A stretch of DNA of 64,000 nucleotides, taken from Phoronis australis (taxonomy: Eukaryota > Phoronida > Phoronidae). The position numbers were made by a program, and so were the translations under genes. The stretch covers positions 945,990-1,009,989 of the forward strand of contig NMRA01000087.1 in assembly GCA_002633005.1 (NCBI GenBank), in the 5' to 3' direction. Position 1 is the stretch's first letter. Each line of letters starts with the position of its first letter. The notes beneath the pieces were generated by a model. That model ran no database searches, was not told where the DNA came from, and worked only from the letters and a program-made list of their open reading frames with translations. Of the stretch, positions 1 to 13,092 are shown in pieces.

Positions 1-1320
1 AGGCATGAGATGAGCATTCCAAGTGGATGCAGGTCAACTGAATTATATTAGGCTATGCTAACTAAACTGCCCAGGTCCAAAAGTAAATGTGTGAATCCAA
101 TTACCTGAATGCAGCAACCATGGCATTCAATTTCAAAAACAAATTAGGACTCCTTGATAGTGCTTGATGATATAGAAAGTGATAGGTTAGAAAGGTTTCA
201 TTTTACCCACTACTAAACAAAACAGAAGTAAAGAGAGGTAGGTGCATGATTTAGTGTACCACAGCTGACATAAAATCATACAGATACTGCAATTTGCACT
301 TGGAAGACACTTAATTACACCTCATAGCATTCCACATTAAAATAAAAAACAACTTTTGCTCCTTAAGAAGAGAGAAAGTTTTATAACTGTTTACATTAGA
401 GATTACTAACAATTTCAGGATTAATGTCTAATATACACACAATAAATTTGTTAACACTATAAATACAAAATTGTGACATGGGACATTATTGAAAAAATCA
501 CACCACTTCTATTTATAAACAATACTACCATGCAAAGTGCTGGAATATACCCATAACAACACCGCCAACAGTATGCTTCAAGGTCAGTGCCTGATGCTTA
601 GCTTCGCGAAAATCCCAGGTAGCCAAATGAAATATGTTATGTCACCATAATTGAGGGTGGCAAATGCACTGATTTCCTGACATAAACAGAACAATTGTGA
701 ATGAAAGGTATTCAATCTAGGAAAAAGTGTTATTAATTGAAGTTTGAAAGTCACCAGAAATTTTAAAACGAATTTCGGGGCAATTATTTTCCGACTTTGA
801 TACTCCCTGTGGCGACTGTGGATTTATCCCAGGTAGCCAAACACAATCTGAGGACACATTGGCAAGCTGCAGGTGGCCAAATAAAGCATAAAAATATTTC
901 CACGTGATCATTGCAATGGGCCCACATGTGAGGCCTGCGCACGTCTGGTACAACGTGTATCAGACCGCCTGCAATTATTTTTTTTTTTAAATAAAGCACC
1001 GAAGCCAGAGGCGGATCTACAGGGGGGGGTTCAGGGGGCTTAAACCCCCCCGGGACAGGATCAAAAATAAACATTTGAAAAAACATCGCCAGGAAAACGA
1101 AATTAGCTACAAAAACCAAAAAATCTTACACGAGAGAGGGAATCCCCTCCCCGCCTCCTCCCCACTCGGCGACATGTGCCTCGGATTTGTGCAAATCCTA
1201 AACCGCCTCATTGAAAATGTAGATATGCCACTGGAAGCTGTTTATTAATATCTTGTACTACATTAAAACACTGCTAAAGGGGTACAGTTAAATCCATCTG
1301 AAGCAAGAAAAATCCACTTG
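1..1320. other. Intergenic sequence with transposon-end-like G-rich patch
   Basis: No coding exon can be supported. Around 1007-1060 there is a sharp G-rich then C-rich patch containing AGGCGGATCTACAGG followed by a run of eight G, then GGCTTAAACCCCCC. Patches of this kind resemble termini of dispersed DNA transposons in invertebrate genomes, but no matching second end was found, so this is only a suggestion. The remaining sequence is AT-rich and unremarkable. Confidence 0.3.
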
Positions 1321-2090
1321 TCTCCTCGAGAAGGGTATTTGTCAAATTTTGTGAACATCACCAAGGAAAACTTTAATTGCCACAAGAGATCATCACAAGT
1401 ATCAGACTCAATCCAAAACCAATGTTAAAATAAACTATTTTTCTCAAATGGAACACATACACCATATTTCATGAAGATCCATCTAGAAGTTTAGTCGATA
1501 TTGAGGGATAGGCAAAAAAAGTTCGCCACGAGAGGGCACCATAGCAGTTGGACTCAACTGAAATCTACCTCAATACAATCACCTCAATAAAAAACACATT
1601 TTTGAAATTTTTTAATGATCCTCCAAGGCATGCACAAAAAGCTTAATTGCTAATAGGTGCCACCACAATAACTTGATCAGCCCAATAGACAAATTCAGTC
1701 TTCATTCTAATTGTTCTTCAGGTGATTTGGCAGATAGACATAAAATATAAGCCGCCACTAGGAGACACATATTACATAGAATCGATCTAAAAACGGGAAG
1801 GCGTAGTCGTCTACACAATAAAAACCAATTTTCCAAACTTCATAAAAATTCATCAAGGAACTTTGAAGATATAGATGCTAACGCAAAAAAAAAATTAAAT
1901 TAAAACTTGGGGGGAGCAGCGATAGTAAAATCTGCCCAAAAATTCACTTGAGCCGTCCGTCCATAATAGGAACACGTCTTCAAAATTCCACGAGCACCCA
2001 CAAGGGTTTTGGAGATACAGCAGTGATCGCGGGACAGATGGAGACAGAGACATAATGAGACCAAACACACATATGTAATAATGACAGGCC
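1320..2090. repeat. Diverged copy of dispersed repeat family (also near 12820 and 47190)
   Basis: The stretch carries phrases that recur at 47190-48430 and 12820-13080: 'gccactagg' blocks (here near 1752 and a degenerate one near 1522), 'aggaactttgaagata', 'ttttggagatacagcag' and a tail with 'gacagatggagacagagac'. This identifies a dispersed repeat family. No protein-coding capacity is visible. Boundaries are approximate because the copy is decayed. Confidence 0.5.
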
Positions 2091-5000
2091 TATATGCTTG
2101 TCACCAAGGGTACAATTACAATGCATTAATGCATTAGGAGATACATTATCCAATTTCTTTTAGATTCACAGCAGTTGTCCAAAGGGAAATCACAGTCATT
2201 TGCACAATTGTTTCGAAGAAACGGAAGCATTAAGAAAGTTGAGCAGTGACACTATATCACCTTCCTCCATGGACAAGTAGAGTCTTACAAATTCAACTCA
2301 CCTCTAGAAATGAATCTTGCGCTAATGCTACAAGCCATCGCTAATACAAGCACAAACCAGAGGACTCAACAAAATGACCTGCATGTGGTATTTGCAACTT
2401 TGCACGCTGAGATTTTGGCCAACTCGCATTACTGTACTCGCACGCGTGTGACTTAGGAATTCTAACTCATATGAACCGACCATTTGCACAATTACAAATA
2501 TAGAAGTTCACAGTTAGAGTGATGGCAAGAACATATCACATTAAGTCACCTGAGTAACTCATTACTAAGTCCACTGCTCCCTGTCACTCACTAACCTAGG
2601 TGTGGAGATTAAAGTTCTATCATGCACCTCAAGAACTCAAAGTTGGCCCTAGCTACTGAACACAAGGAATCCATACCACAGTCACCAGAAAATCTCAAAT
2701 AACTCGAGTAATGGTAAGTTGTTGCGAAAAACTGATGGATATTTCTAACAGCCATTGACAAGATCTATCCACGTAACATGCTTCAGAAAAATACCGCTAA
2801 TGGAGGCTCCCCAAAGAAGAAATTCAAAAAATGGCTACCACATTGTAACCTTGCATCCAATGTCAACCAAAGACAACAGACCGCAAGCACTTGACAAGAC
2901 ACATGTTGAGTGTAAATTTCATGTCGATCATGCTAACTGTAGTATGCGAACAAAGAAAAAACAAGCAACAAAAATTATGACAGTGAGTCCACTATTCATC
3001 AATTACTTGAGGTGAGCATTTAGCATCCCTGACAGACAATTAAACAAGTAACAATTTCTGCCATTTAAGTGACTGTGGCTACAGAGATAAGAACAAAATG
3101 GCAAAGATTTTTCTAATGTATTTGGGCAAAAGATGGAACCCCACGGATGTAAAATTGAGCAAAGCCACTCAACTTTCCAACACTGCTTCAGTCAAGCAGC
3201 AAGCACTGACCTGAATTCAAAAACAAAACTTAACATCCACCATTCTAAAAATAAAATAAGACATTCCTTTTGTTTACAGGGCTACAGTTTTTATCCAGAT
3301 GTTTTAACTTCAGGAAAATTTAACAGAGGCAAAAAAGAGTACAGCTATTAAAAAATATTCTTTAAAAAGTATTAACAGATCATGTTTTCTAAAAAAACAG
3401 TCTTTAAAAAGTATTAACAGATCATGTTTTCTAACAAAGATCTCTAGTGACGTACAAATTTCTTCCTGGGAATTGCCAAAAAATGTGAATATTTGCAGCC
3501 AGACACAGTGCCAACTACTGCGTGCAGATGGCACTGGGAACACAGCAGTCACAATAAGTGCATTCATCAAACTAACAGAAAAACATTCTCCAGTTTCACC
3601 TGTAAAGTGAATTAAAATCTCTTCCAAGTTTTTTATATAATCCATCCGTTTGAGTGTTTTTACAGTGGTTTCCTTGTCTAAGCAAAAGAAGGTGAAATGT
3701 ACTAGCAATAACTACTCATTAGTTAAAAGAATACAATGCGGCCAATCTAGATAATAGGAGGTATTTGTTGAATAGTATGCTGTACGTGGCGCGCTGAACG
3801 TAAACAAAACATAACACCTTAATCTTCATTAGTTTTACGCAACTCAAATTCAATCAGAAGCACTCAGTTGCTTAAAACAGTATAATTTCTCCTATGAAAC
3901 ATAAACAATGGGGCTAGGTTTAACATGACAACACCTGACAATGGAAACAACAGTCAAAATCCACTCAACTGGAAAAGAGGTTTGTAGCTAACTACCTCCA
4001 AAACTCTTCTGAATCTCTTTATAAGAAAACCTTGATGAAATATTGCAAGCAATGTGTTTGCAGAGAACTTCATTCAGCTTGTTTTAAGGTTACGTTGGAG
4101 CCTATCGACAAGTCTGTGTATGTGGGTCACGTGACTATGTCTTAGTAAAATTTAGCAAAAAAGGAAGGTACAATGATAGCAAAACAATGGTATCAATAGC
4201 AGGGCCAAATTTCATTTGATATAAAAGTTCAAGATGAAATCTCCACAATGCTGAACTTTTATGGTTCTCTAAATTGTCATTTTGTTTTTGTTTGATGCAA
4301 TTTTTTCCATAAAATCATAAAAATTGATGAAAGCATTTATTTGATGCTACCATACTTATTTTACATGAAAAATGGACAAATTTCACTTCTCCATCATACT
4401 GTGTCTTGAATTGGTCAGGTTTTATAGTACATATTGGGGAGATCGGGCTGTGAGCAGTTTTTCCCATTGCAGTTAAGTCAAAATGTTTACTTGTTTTTGA
4501 AAAAATATCTTAGTTACCTAGCACGATTCTCACTCACTTATGGAGAAGGTGCCTATGCCTTTTTCTAATGGAGTAATTCTTTACAATAAGTGGAAATTAA
4601 ACTCTCCCGGACGCCACCAATTCCACCCTCAAGCATGACCCCACCTAAGCCCGAAGAATGTTTTTCATACTTGAAGAGGAATTTTCTAATTTTCTGACTA
4701 AACGAGAAGAATTTGCCGTGGTTTTAAATGTTAATGAAAGTTTTGAGAAAGCATAGAAACAGTTCTAGCCCACACTAGTAGTCTTGTTCACACACTATTC
4801 AATATCTGCTTCATTCTTCATCGCCAAGCAAATTACCAGTAAGTGGGTAAATTTAAAAAAAAAATGCTCAAGACAGGAACAAATGGATAAATTGAAGGAT
4901 TGTGAAACAAATTGGTGATGAGGGATTACGAAAATAAAGTGCGGAGCGATGTGAGGCATTAATGCACCACTTCCTTGTCACAAAATTAAAGGAAAGTACA

Positions 5001-5892
5001 TCATGGTTTGGACTTCATTTTCAAAAACATTTTCTGCTGAGAACACCATCGAAAAGCAAACTAAACACATTAGTCCTAGAGCTATTGACGAGACACAAAC
5101 TGCACGTGAAATTTGCCGGTATGTCGATTGGTAAGGAAGGTGACATGAAGCATGTGAACAAAGAAACAAAAGGAAACGAAAAAAGAAAAAATACTAAAAC
5201 GCAATATATTTCCTAACAGAATTTCGCTAAGTGAAAAATGAGGATGCCATTTAATTTGAATTAATAGCTGACGAGACATGTAACGATTTTTCATCAGAAA
5301 AAAATACCTCCAGCATCTGAAGCTCAATGCCTGAACACTCAAACTCAGTAGCAAATCAAAACAACAAAGCCTTGATTACAAGTTATTTAAATATTCATAG
5401 AATACCGAAGATCTATTCAGTCTATTCAATTGGTGAGATTTTAACGGACACAGTCCGTTTCTTCAGTTGCAAATTTGTTGCTATCAAAATAATAGCAATC
5501 AGACACAACTATTCTCACATCATACTGTTATATTTTGAAAAAGAGCACATGTTGTGAAGGTAACGACCATGGTCCTGGCCAACAGAAGGCGGGTAGAGGG
5601 GAACGTATTTCCGTATGCAGTGTGACCAACGAAATTGTGAACTAGGCGAATTGTGAAATTTTGGGGCCACTGAAGTCGTAAATTCTGTACCCCTTAATAA
5701 TAATCTTAACTTTCCTACTGACCTGTGATTCATTGCTCTAGGAGAGAACATTGAATGTAATTCTGTTTTTCCGTTCATTTGTTTATCTCCCGCACATGAA
5801 AATAACAGCAACAATATTTTGAAAGTTTTTGGTAGCAGATAAAAAATGTGACCAGAGAACACTGTTCTACAATTAATGACAAGAACACTTAC
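2091..5892. other. AT-rich intergenic stretch, no supported gene
   Basis: Short open frames exist on both strands, the longest being 3310-3708 on the minus strand. None has splice signals, composition or sequence that I recognise as coding. The only clear structure is the 42-bp direct duplication at 3361-3436, listed separately. Confidence 0.4.
3361..3436. repeat. 42-bp tandem duplication
   Basis: A 34-base segment beginning TTTAAAAAGTATTAACAG occurs at 3361-3394 and again, identical, at 3403-3436, giving a period of 42 bases. Because 42 is divisible by three, a minus-strand open frame runs through both copies and repeats 14 residues. I read this as incidental. Confidence 0.85.
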
Positions 5893-6046
5893 ACAGACTT
5901 TGTCCTCGTCCGCCTGGTAATGATCGGGCTGGGAACAAGGAACTTGTCCGGGGACGGGGAACCCTCATGAACGCCATGGTGTGCGAGGCCAGCATTATTA
6001 CGTGCCTGAGTTTGAGGTATGTCTGTAGGCCGACTCATATCTGATG
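5893..6046 (-). CDS. Possible internal exon of an unrecognised gene
   Basis: On the minus strand an acceptor (ATTTTCAG) precedes 154 open bases, and a donor (GTAAGTG) follows at 5891-5892. The translation is polar and Ser/Pro/Arg-rich, including SPDKFLVPSP and ITRRTRTK, like a disordered linker. It is more GC-rich than its surroundings. It could belong with the candidate exon at 6336. I do not recognise the family, and a chance open frame is not excluded. Confidence 0.3.
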
Positions 6047-6179
6047 CTGAAAATGACAAACAATAACTCATTGACACTGACACAACACATTTGAACCAGA
6101 AGGCATAGAGGCATGGAACATGGTTCTTGTCTTGTGTTATCCTTGTTAGTGTCAATATAGTCAGAGTTAACAGTGGTCA

Positions 6180-6336
6180 GGCAATGGCAGTAAATTGTCA
6201 TTAACCTCTCTCTAAATGACAACACGTCATCCTGCTTTGAGCTTGTGACACAAAAAGCAGTTAGAAACTTAAGAAGAGAGTCATCCTCCTTTGTAGTCCT
6301 GACCTTATCCACAAGTCTGTTCAATAAGCCAAATAT
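6180..6336 (-). CDS. Possible exon of an unrecognised gene (helical segment)
   Basis: A minus-strand acceptor (TTTTCTAG) is followed at 6336 by a long open frame that begins IFGLLNRLVDKVRTTKEDDS and continues with LLKFLTAFCVT and SFRERLMTIYC. The residue pattern looks like amphipathic helices of a real protein rather than random AT-rich translation. The 3' boundary is unclear: a weak donor (GTTAAT) lies near 6202, and the frame stays open to about 5998. I cannot name the family; it may join the exon at 5893-6046. Confidence 0.3.
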
Positions 6337-9300
6337 CTAGAAAACTATAAAATTAGCTCTTTTAAAGTATATTTTCAAAAAGTAGAAAAGCCTGTAGACT
6401 TGATATCAATCTGCCATTGACAGGGTCACATACGATGTCTTACAAAATTAAAACAAAAAATAAAAGTACATTATAGTAAAACAACGGCATTAATACCAAG
6501 TCCAAATTACGTGTCATACAAATATGTAAGATGAAAGCTCAAAAACATTGTTACAGCTTTCTAAAACGTTGTTTGGTTTTAATTTTATGCAACTTTTTTT
6601 AGTTTTTTCATAAAAACGCAAAATCCTGTTTATGATAGCCCCGCATGCAAGAGAATTTTAAAAATAATTCCTAACAGTGCTATTTAGAAGACCGCATGGT
6701 ACTTGAAAGCTTCACATCAATCTGCCCAGCCATTTCTGAGATATGATGTTTTAAGTAAGTCAAGTAAGGATATTTTTCAAGGGTCCTACAAACCATAAAT
6801 TCTATATGAAGAAATATCAGCTGCAATAGCCAAGTTTTCAAAATTAGTAGCTTGAGAGAAGTTTGAACAACAAACCAATTGCTTTTAATGAACCGCAAAT
6901 GTAGGAAATAACTGACCAGAGATTACATTACACTTTTCACACTGATATTTGGTTACCAAATGATTTAGTACACGACTTCCTGCAGACCACTGCTGGCAGG
7001 CAGTGAGCAGGTGGTCTCTCGCAACAAACAAATTACAACTGACACTTATTGCAGTTACTGAGGGTTTTCCCATTCTTGGGTGCAAACTCCTACATGCTAT
7101 CAATGTGGTCAAGAAATTAAACTAGTCAATAATTCCTTATTTGGGTACTAAAATGTGTGGGTTTTTCGACAATTATGAAAATAAAATGCACACTTTATTT
7201 GCAACAAAAGTGCTGATATGGAATTTTCAACCCATTCAGCCTGAAATAGATATGAAGAGTATCGAACTCCCAAAGTCCACCCATTTATTAGAAAACGCAT
7301 CCTTTCATACGGAATTGTGCTAGAAAAAGCACCCTTTCATAGGGAAACTGGCTATGAAAATGCTACCCTTCTTACTCAAAGCAGCACATACAATAATACA
7401 TATATGAATATGAATAAGAATACACATATAGATATACCTCTTCTATGGGAGATTGGGAGATATCCTCGCCTCGGCCCTAAACTCAACAATTTTGACACGC
7501 TTTCTACTTTTTACTGATGAAACTTCAGCTGTATGATATTGCAGTACTTATGGGAATTTCATCCAGACAAATTGATTAGGTTCCAAGTGAAATAACATCA
7601 ATCATTTATTAACAGTGATCAAGGGGCACTAGAAACATAAACCACATTACACCTCATACTACAGCTATGTCCACTTAAATACAATATTTTCACTTAAATA
7701 TCATATTTAAAAATGCATTTCTTTCCTTTAGCTGACCATGTTGAATAGTAAGAGTTGAATAGTAAGATCAAAGCAATTTGGGGATAAAAAACATTACCAA
7801 ACTCACCAAATCTTGAATTCCAGCCTAACGAACCAGGAATTCAAATCAAAGGCAATGCATACATATGTGCCATCTTTGAATATGTAATTTTAGGGTTGGC
7901 CAACTCTAGGCAACACACCAGACTCAATTGCCACAGGCACACTGAGGACAACGCTGTTACAGAACTGCTCAACTTACTTAAATTTGATTGATAAAATAAA
8001 TTACACTAAACAATAACGTAAGGAACCAGTTACCAATGAATAAAAGATTATAAATGAGTATTAACCGCCAAAACTAAAATTATCTCTTTTTCACTTTTTA
8101 TCCTAAATGTGCAAATTATAAGGTTACATGACTAAATTGGACATTGGCCATAAAAAATCTAGCTGTTAATGAATGACTTTTAACATTTGGCCAAGAAAAT
8201 TGCACTCTTAATAGAACTAAATTTATTTTGATCAGAGTAAAAAATCAAAGACCATAACAAAACGAAAAAGTTTATTGATTGGTAAGCTCTTGTTGGGCCA
8301 GCCAGCCAACACCAAAATACAACTAGGAATCCCTTAAGTATACTTCCAATAGACTTTGAAATATCATGCCGTGCAGGTAGTTCTGGTCGTCAACTCATCG
8401 TGCAACTTGTATGAACAACTAGAGCTAACAACTGTCAGGATACATGCAAAATCTGAGAGTCAACTGACACTCGTGTTGCCCGTTTTAAGTGAACAACAAT
8501 CTAATAAACATCATTTTCTTGCATAATTCTCTGACCTTTGTCACAAAGAAAAGCACGTCATTGACTTGAAAACAGTACGCTCATGACATGCGCCAATGCC
8601 ATTTGCTAAAATTTTTGCGACATTTTGCGGGAGATGACGACAGCTTTGCCGAAGAAAATTTGCTCAGGAATTGGGTTTGCCAATATCAAAATACCAAAAG
8701 CTTATAACAAAGTGAAACAAATTCTGACAATTTCTTGTGACGGGTACATAAAATTGTGGAAAACAATTGACTAAAGAACCAGCAAAAAAAAATTGTCCAG
8801 TACGTGACGCTCTATTTCATGGTGCCCAAAGCTGACATATATAATCGTTCCACAAATTTAGAAATACAATATCAGTAGAACGGCAATTAATTTAGACTAT
8901 TCAAGGAAGAATATAGTTTTTAATGACAGTACTTTCAAAGGGTCAGATTTTATTTGGACATTTTTTCCCATATCGGTGAAAAGCTATTGTTACACAACTT
9001 TGCACCAAAGCTATCTGGCTTTTAGTATATTTTCACTCAAACATTCTTGCCAGTTCCCAGTGATAACTACAAGTTGGTAAGTTACTAGCACTCCTGGTGG
9101 ACCAACTAGGCCAACCCCAATATATTCGTGATTCTCGTTTTCTTGAATCGGTAATGGTTTTGATGATCTGGTTGGTAATGGATATAAGAATCTTATCACA
9201 ATTTAAGGAATATCATGAGATTGATTTGTGAGAGTAACAGGCAAATTCAACTCTTTTTGTGTTTTAGCCAGCTAACAGGGAGAAATACAACTTAAAAAGG

Positions 9301-11757
9301 AAACGTGAAATGGATCCTACATACTTCTATACTTTTTCAAAATGGCCATGCATAACAGCAATAGAAGCTTGAAAAGATCAGTTTGGAGAAGTAACTGAAG
9401 ACATGACGTGACGCCTGACTTCTGGGTGTGACATACAATTAAATGAAGCCTCTCCAAATCCGTAGCTAATGGGCAACTGCCTCTTTGCTGAATGGTTTGG
9501 ATTCTTGGTTGCAATGCCAGCAGCTTGGGTTCGATATCTGCCATTGGCATGAGGATTTTTCTATACCATGGCACAGGCAGAGTTAGTCGCTGAGTTTGTG
9601 CCAGCACAGAAGGTTAATAATAAAGCACTTAAATGTGACAGCATTTCCACTAGATGTCAGCATTGTGAAGTGAGTCAAAAAATCTGCGGACACCACGACT
9701 GAACTTGAGGCTAACCACATGAGAATTGAGCATCCAAACTGTTCAGCTGAGAGGCTATTGCTGCTTGGCAAGCAACTGAGGCTTCATTGGACTGTAACAC
9801 CAACAAGTCACATGATACAACATATGTAACTGATTCTTTTCTACAGAATAATAATTTGAAGCAAGCATTCAGCGATAACTATTGCGAAGTTTTGATTAGA
9901 ACTAGTCAGATATATCGAGAGAACCAGTTTCCCCAGGCCCCATAATTCAGTAATTGCCTGGTTCCCTAAATCAACTGCTGCATCCGCTCAGTCGCACTGC
10001 CACTTCGATCAATCACTCACTTGCTCACCAGCCTACATCCGAATAGTAAAATCACATATCAATCTCGGCACAAAGCCACAACTTCAGACATACAAAGTAA
10101 CAGTCCCCCATTTTGAGAACCAGTTCAATTAGTAACTAATGGACTCGTTATTCGATGATTGCCTGGTTCTTCAAATAAAGGACAGATATTTGACTGGTCA
10201 CGAGGAACACATGCAGCCGCTCGACGTTAAATAAGTCTACTATAATTCATAGCATCATGACGAGCAGTATATATCAAACTCCAAGCTGTCTCTGCTGGGA
10301 CCAGGAGTAGGAGTTCTCTCATTCACTCCTCAGTATCAAAAAGGCCATCAAAACCATTGTCAAGGTAAAGCTCAAACTCGTCTCCCTAACATACAATGCG
10401 TAATTTTAAATACAGCGGTTCCAGCGTATTCTAATGAATTAAAATCTATCCATACCTGACGAAAATCAAGGAATTTATAGAGCTTACAAGTCCAACTTCC
10501 ACACGGCACGGGGAGAACAAACAAGCTCGTTGGGTTACTAGCCTTGAACCCATAATCTTTTTCACGCCTTTAAGCAAATAACGTATTGCTCATCTACTTA
10601 ATTTGTACACAATCTTATATTCTAAGTTAATTGTAGCTTTCAGACGAGTATATACATATATTAAACTGTCATAAATTCAAACGATAATGGAAGTGAGATT
10701 AAATACGAAGTTTGCCAAGTTCCCAACAGGTGTCAGATACTTAGTTTGATCCTAGACTGCAGTAACGCAGTAAGAATGTCATCTCTCTTGTGAAACAAAA
10801 CACATTAGTAATCTGAATGCACTCTAATGAAACTATTGTCAGTTGGATTACCAACTAATTTGCTGTTGTTTGTTGCTTACTTTACTATCTTTTCCTTTCA
10901 ACAAATTTAGAAAAAAGGCCTTTGTTTTGAGACTCCGAAGTAAAACCCATCCATATGATGGTCCTCAGTGACAAAATAGAAATTTTGCGGATTAGTTACC
11001 GTTATGAAATAAGTCTCAAAATGTTCCCTAATCGAAATACGTGAGCTTCCTGGGTTTGGAAAGAATTGAAAATTCAGTATTTCTTGAGATTTCCCTATAG
11101 AAGATGATTTGTCATGGTGTGATTCGCTGATCCTCGCTGGTCTCGCGCAGTAACGAACAACTTTCCCAAGAATCACTTCTCATCTGGATAAGCAACAAGT
11201 TGAGAACAATTTTATGGTGCTTAGAAGGAAAATAAAAAATTAGCTTCTAAGATGGAACACAGGGTTTATTGTGGCTTTAAGATAAGAAACTGGCCAATGA
11301 CGGACGTAACAAACAGTATTTATTTAGTCTGTCAGTATCAGGGAAATTCTCCAAGTAACGGATTATCCCACAAATAAATAGGCTTGAGTGATAGAAATAT
11401 TTTTTGTATTGTAAAATTTAAATGAAGTAAACTTTTTTGCATGAATGAAGCCAAAATAATGGAAAAAAGAGGAAACTAGAAATCAAATGTGAGTAAATCG
11501 AAACCAAAAAACTGAAGAGGAAATCCTGACAGTTAAAAGCGGAAAAGACCTGCAGAACGGTGTTTGGGTGTATCAAATGTTGTAGATAGTTTAATTATTG
11601 AATGTTCTGCCATGCGTGCTCATTCAGGTCTCTTTCAAATTTGCATAAACTGAAGCACTAAAATTCAGCAGCACAAAGAATTCTTTTACATTCTATCCAC
11701 TGATATTTTTTCTTCATTCCAAGCAAAACAATTAATTCAAAATAACTCACAAATTAG
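6337..11757. other. Intergenic stretch without supported genes
   Basis: No convincing exon is visible. A minus-strand open frame at 6885-7112 has a protein-like patch but lacks a good donor. Two bracketed units at about 9921-9966 and 10118-10177 each run from AGAACCAG (or GAACCAG) to TTGCCTGGTTC and look like remnants of one repeat. The rest is AT-rich filler. Confidence 0.35.
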
Positions 11758-13092
11758 TTTATTGATTACCAGTGACCAGTCAGTGATCACACAATCTATG
11801 ATGGGATATTTTTGTACAATTCTGATACAAAACAAATGTACAACAGCTTCAACACGTGAAATATTTATACATGTGCCAGATGTAACAGCCATGAAATTGC
11901 ATTATAACATAGATGAGGGACATCACGACTCAACTTGGTGAACTACTTGACATTACAGATCAAAACCTCTGGACACCCATGATATTCTTTTCTTGACAAA
12001 TCAGAGCTGCCTACCACCTTCTCCTAGGAAATAATAACTACACAATTCTCGCGGAAATTGCATTGCAATCTGTGGGTCCTGGTGTCATATTTTTGTCCAG
12101 GAACACCACCAGAGGGTGACACAACCAGTCAGTCATAATTCCACAGCAGAACAAACTAAACAGCTCTGCAACAACAAAGAGAACTTACGGAGAGTTTCCA
12201 GAAGAAATGATCTATAATTTACACATCCATCATGTGCCACAATACGACTCCTATGCAGGAAAGTGAGGCCTGTAACAGTTCAACGGCCATACAATATGTT
12301 TCAAGTTTACGATGGTTTCCACGGATTCACATTGCTGTCACCATCAGTGCTATCAGTTATATCAAAACTGTTATTATTGCCACACAGTTTATGAAAGTTG
12401 TTTATATGAAGATGGTTGTTGGGAATGAATACGGTCTACAGTCCTATTTATGTTAGCTGTAATGTTTCAATCTTTTCAAAGCAAAGTGTAACATTCACAG
12501 CTGCGTGCCTAGGACTAGGAGCACGTTTGCTAAAACTGGTCATCCTGGTGTATATTCCAGTGACTAACTGCCAACAGATGACAGTGTTCTGTCCATTGAT
12601 CTATACAAGCTGTACACAAGGGCAACTCAGACCGATGATATGCACCCATAAAGGTGCAACGCAAATGGAAAGCCACCATATTGTTCACTATATTTTAACA
12701 CAAAAATTACAATAGGGAACACAATGCTAGTTGTCTTTAAAATTTGACAAATGGAATCGTCTCCATACAGGCAACACATCTGAATTTCTTTCAGTTGCTT
12801 GAAGCAGATCACAAAGCCAGAAGAAAATAAATAAGCTTGATATAAAAAATGAAAATTGCCACTGGGTGGCACAGCAGTAGTCAGGTCCATCTGAAACTTT
12901 ATGTCACCTATGGCCTTCTTATTAATAAGAAGGTACAATCATTCAGCTTCAAGGGAGTCAATCAGTCAATTTCATGAAGATCCTGCAAGGGGGTTATTGG
13001 ATATAGCAACAGAAGATGGGCGGATCAACGTGGATTAATCCAGTATCTACCCACATACGTATACGTGGGCACATAAATGGAGTCAATGTCTA
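11758..13092 (-). other. RBM22: Probable RBM22 3' untranslated region
   Basis: Sequence between the RBM22 stop codon at 13093 and a minus-strand AATAAA (plus-strand tttatt at 11758-11763). It contains a copy of the dispersed CTCF-motif repeat at about 12820-13080 and a perfect 20-bp palindrome at 12914-12933. The cleavage site is inferred from the AATAAA only; an earlier site is possible. Confidence 0.35.
12820..13080. repeat. Dispersed repeat copy with CTCF-like core
   Basis: Contains GCCACTGGGTGGCAC at 12858-12872, followed by 'agcagtagtcaggtcc', 'catgaagatcctgcaa' and a terminal palindromic patch 'cccacatacgtatacgtggg'. The same order of phrases occurs in the 47190-48430 copies, which end in 'ccacatatttatatgtgg'. 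The copy lies directly against the RBM22 stop codon, so it probably forms part of that transcript's 3' end. Confidence 0.55.

Noticed and set aside
3310-3708. Minus-strand 132-residue frame with duplicated 14-residue unit
   Set aside because: The repeat comes from a 42-bp DNA duplication. No splice signals or family resemblance could be shown.
6885-7112. Minus-strand frame with a protein-like patch (ARDHLLTACQQW)
   Set aside because: There is no acceptable donor, and the acceptor is ambiguous. Too weak to list as an exon.
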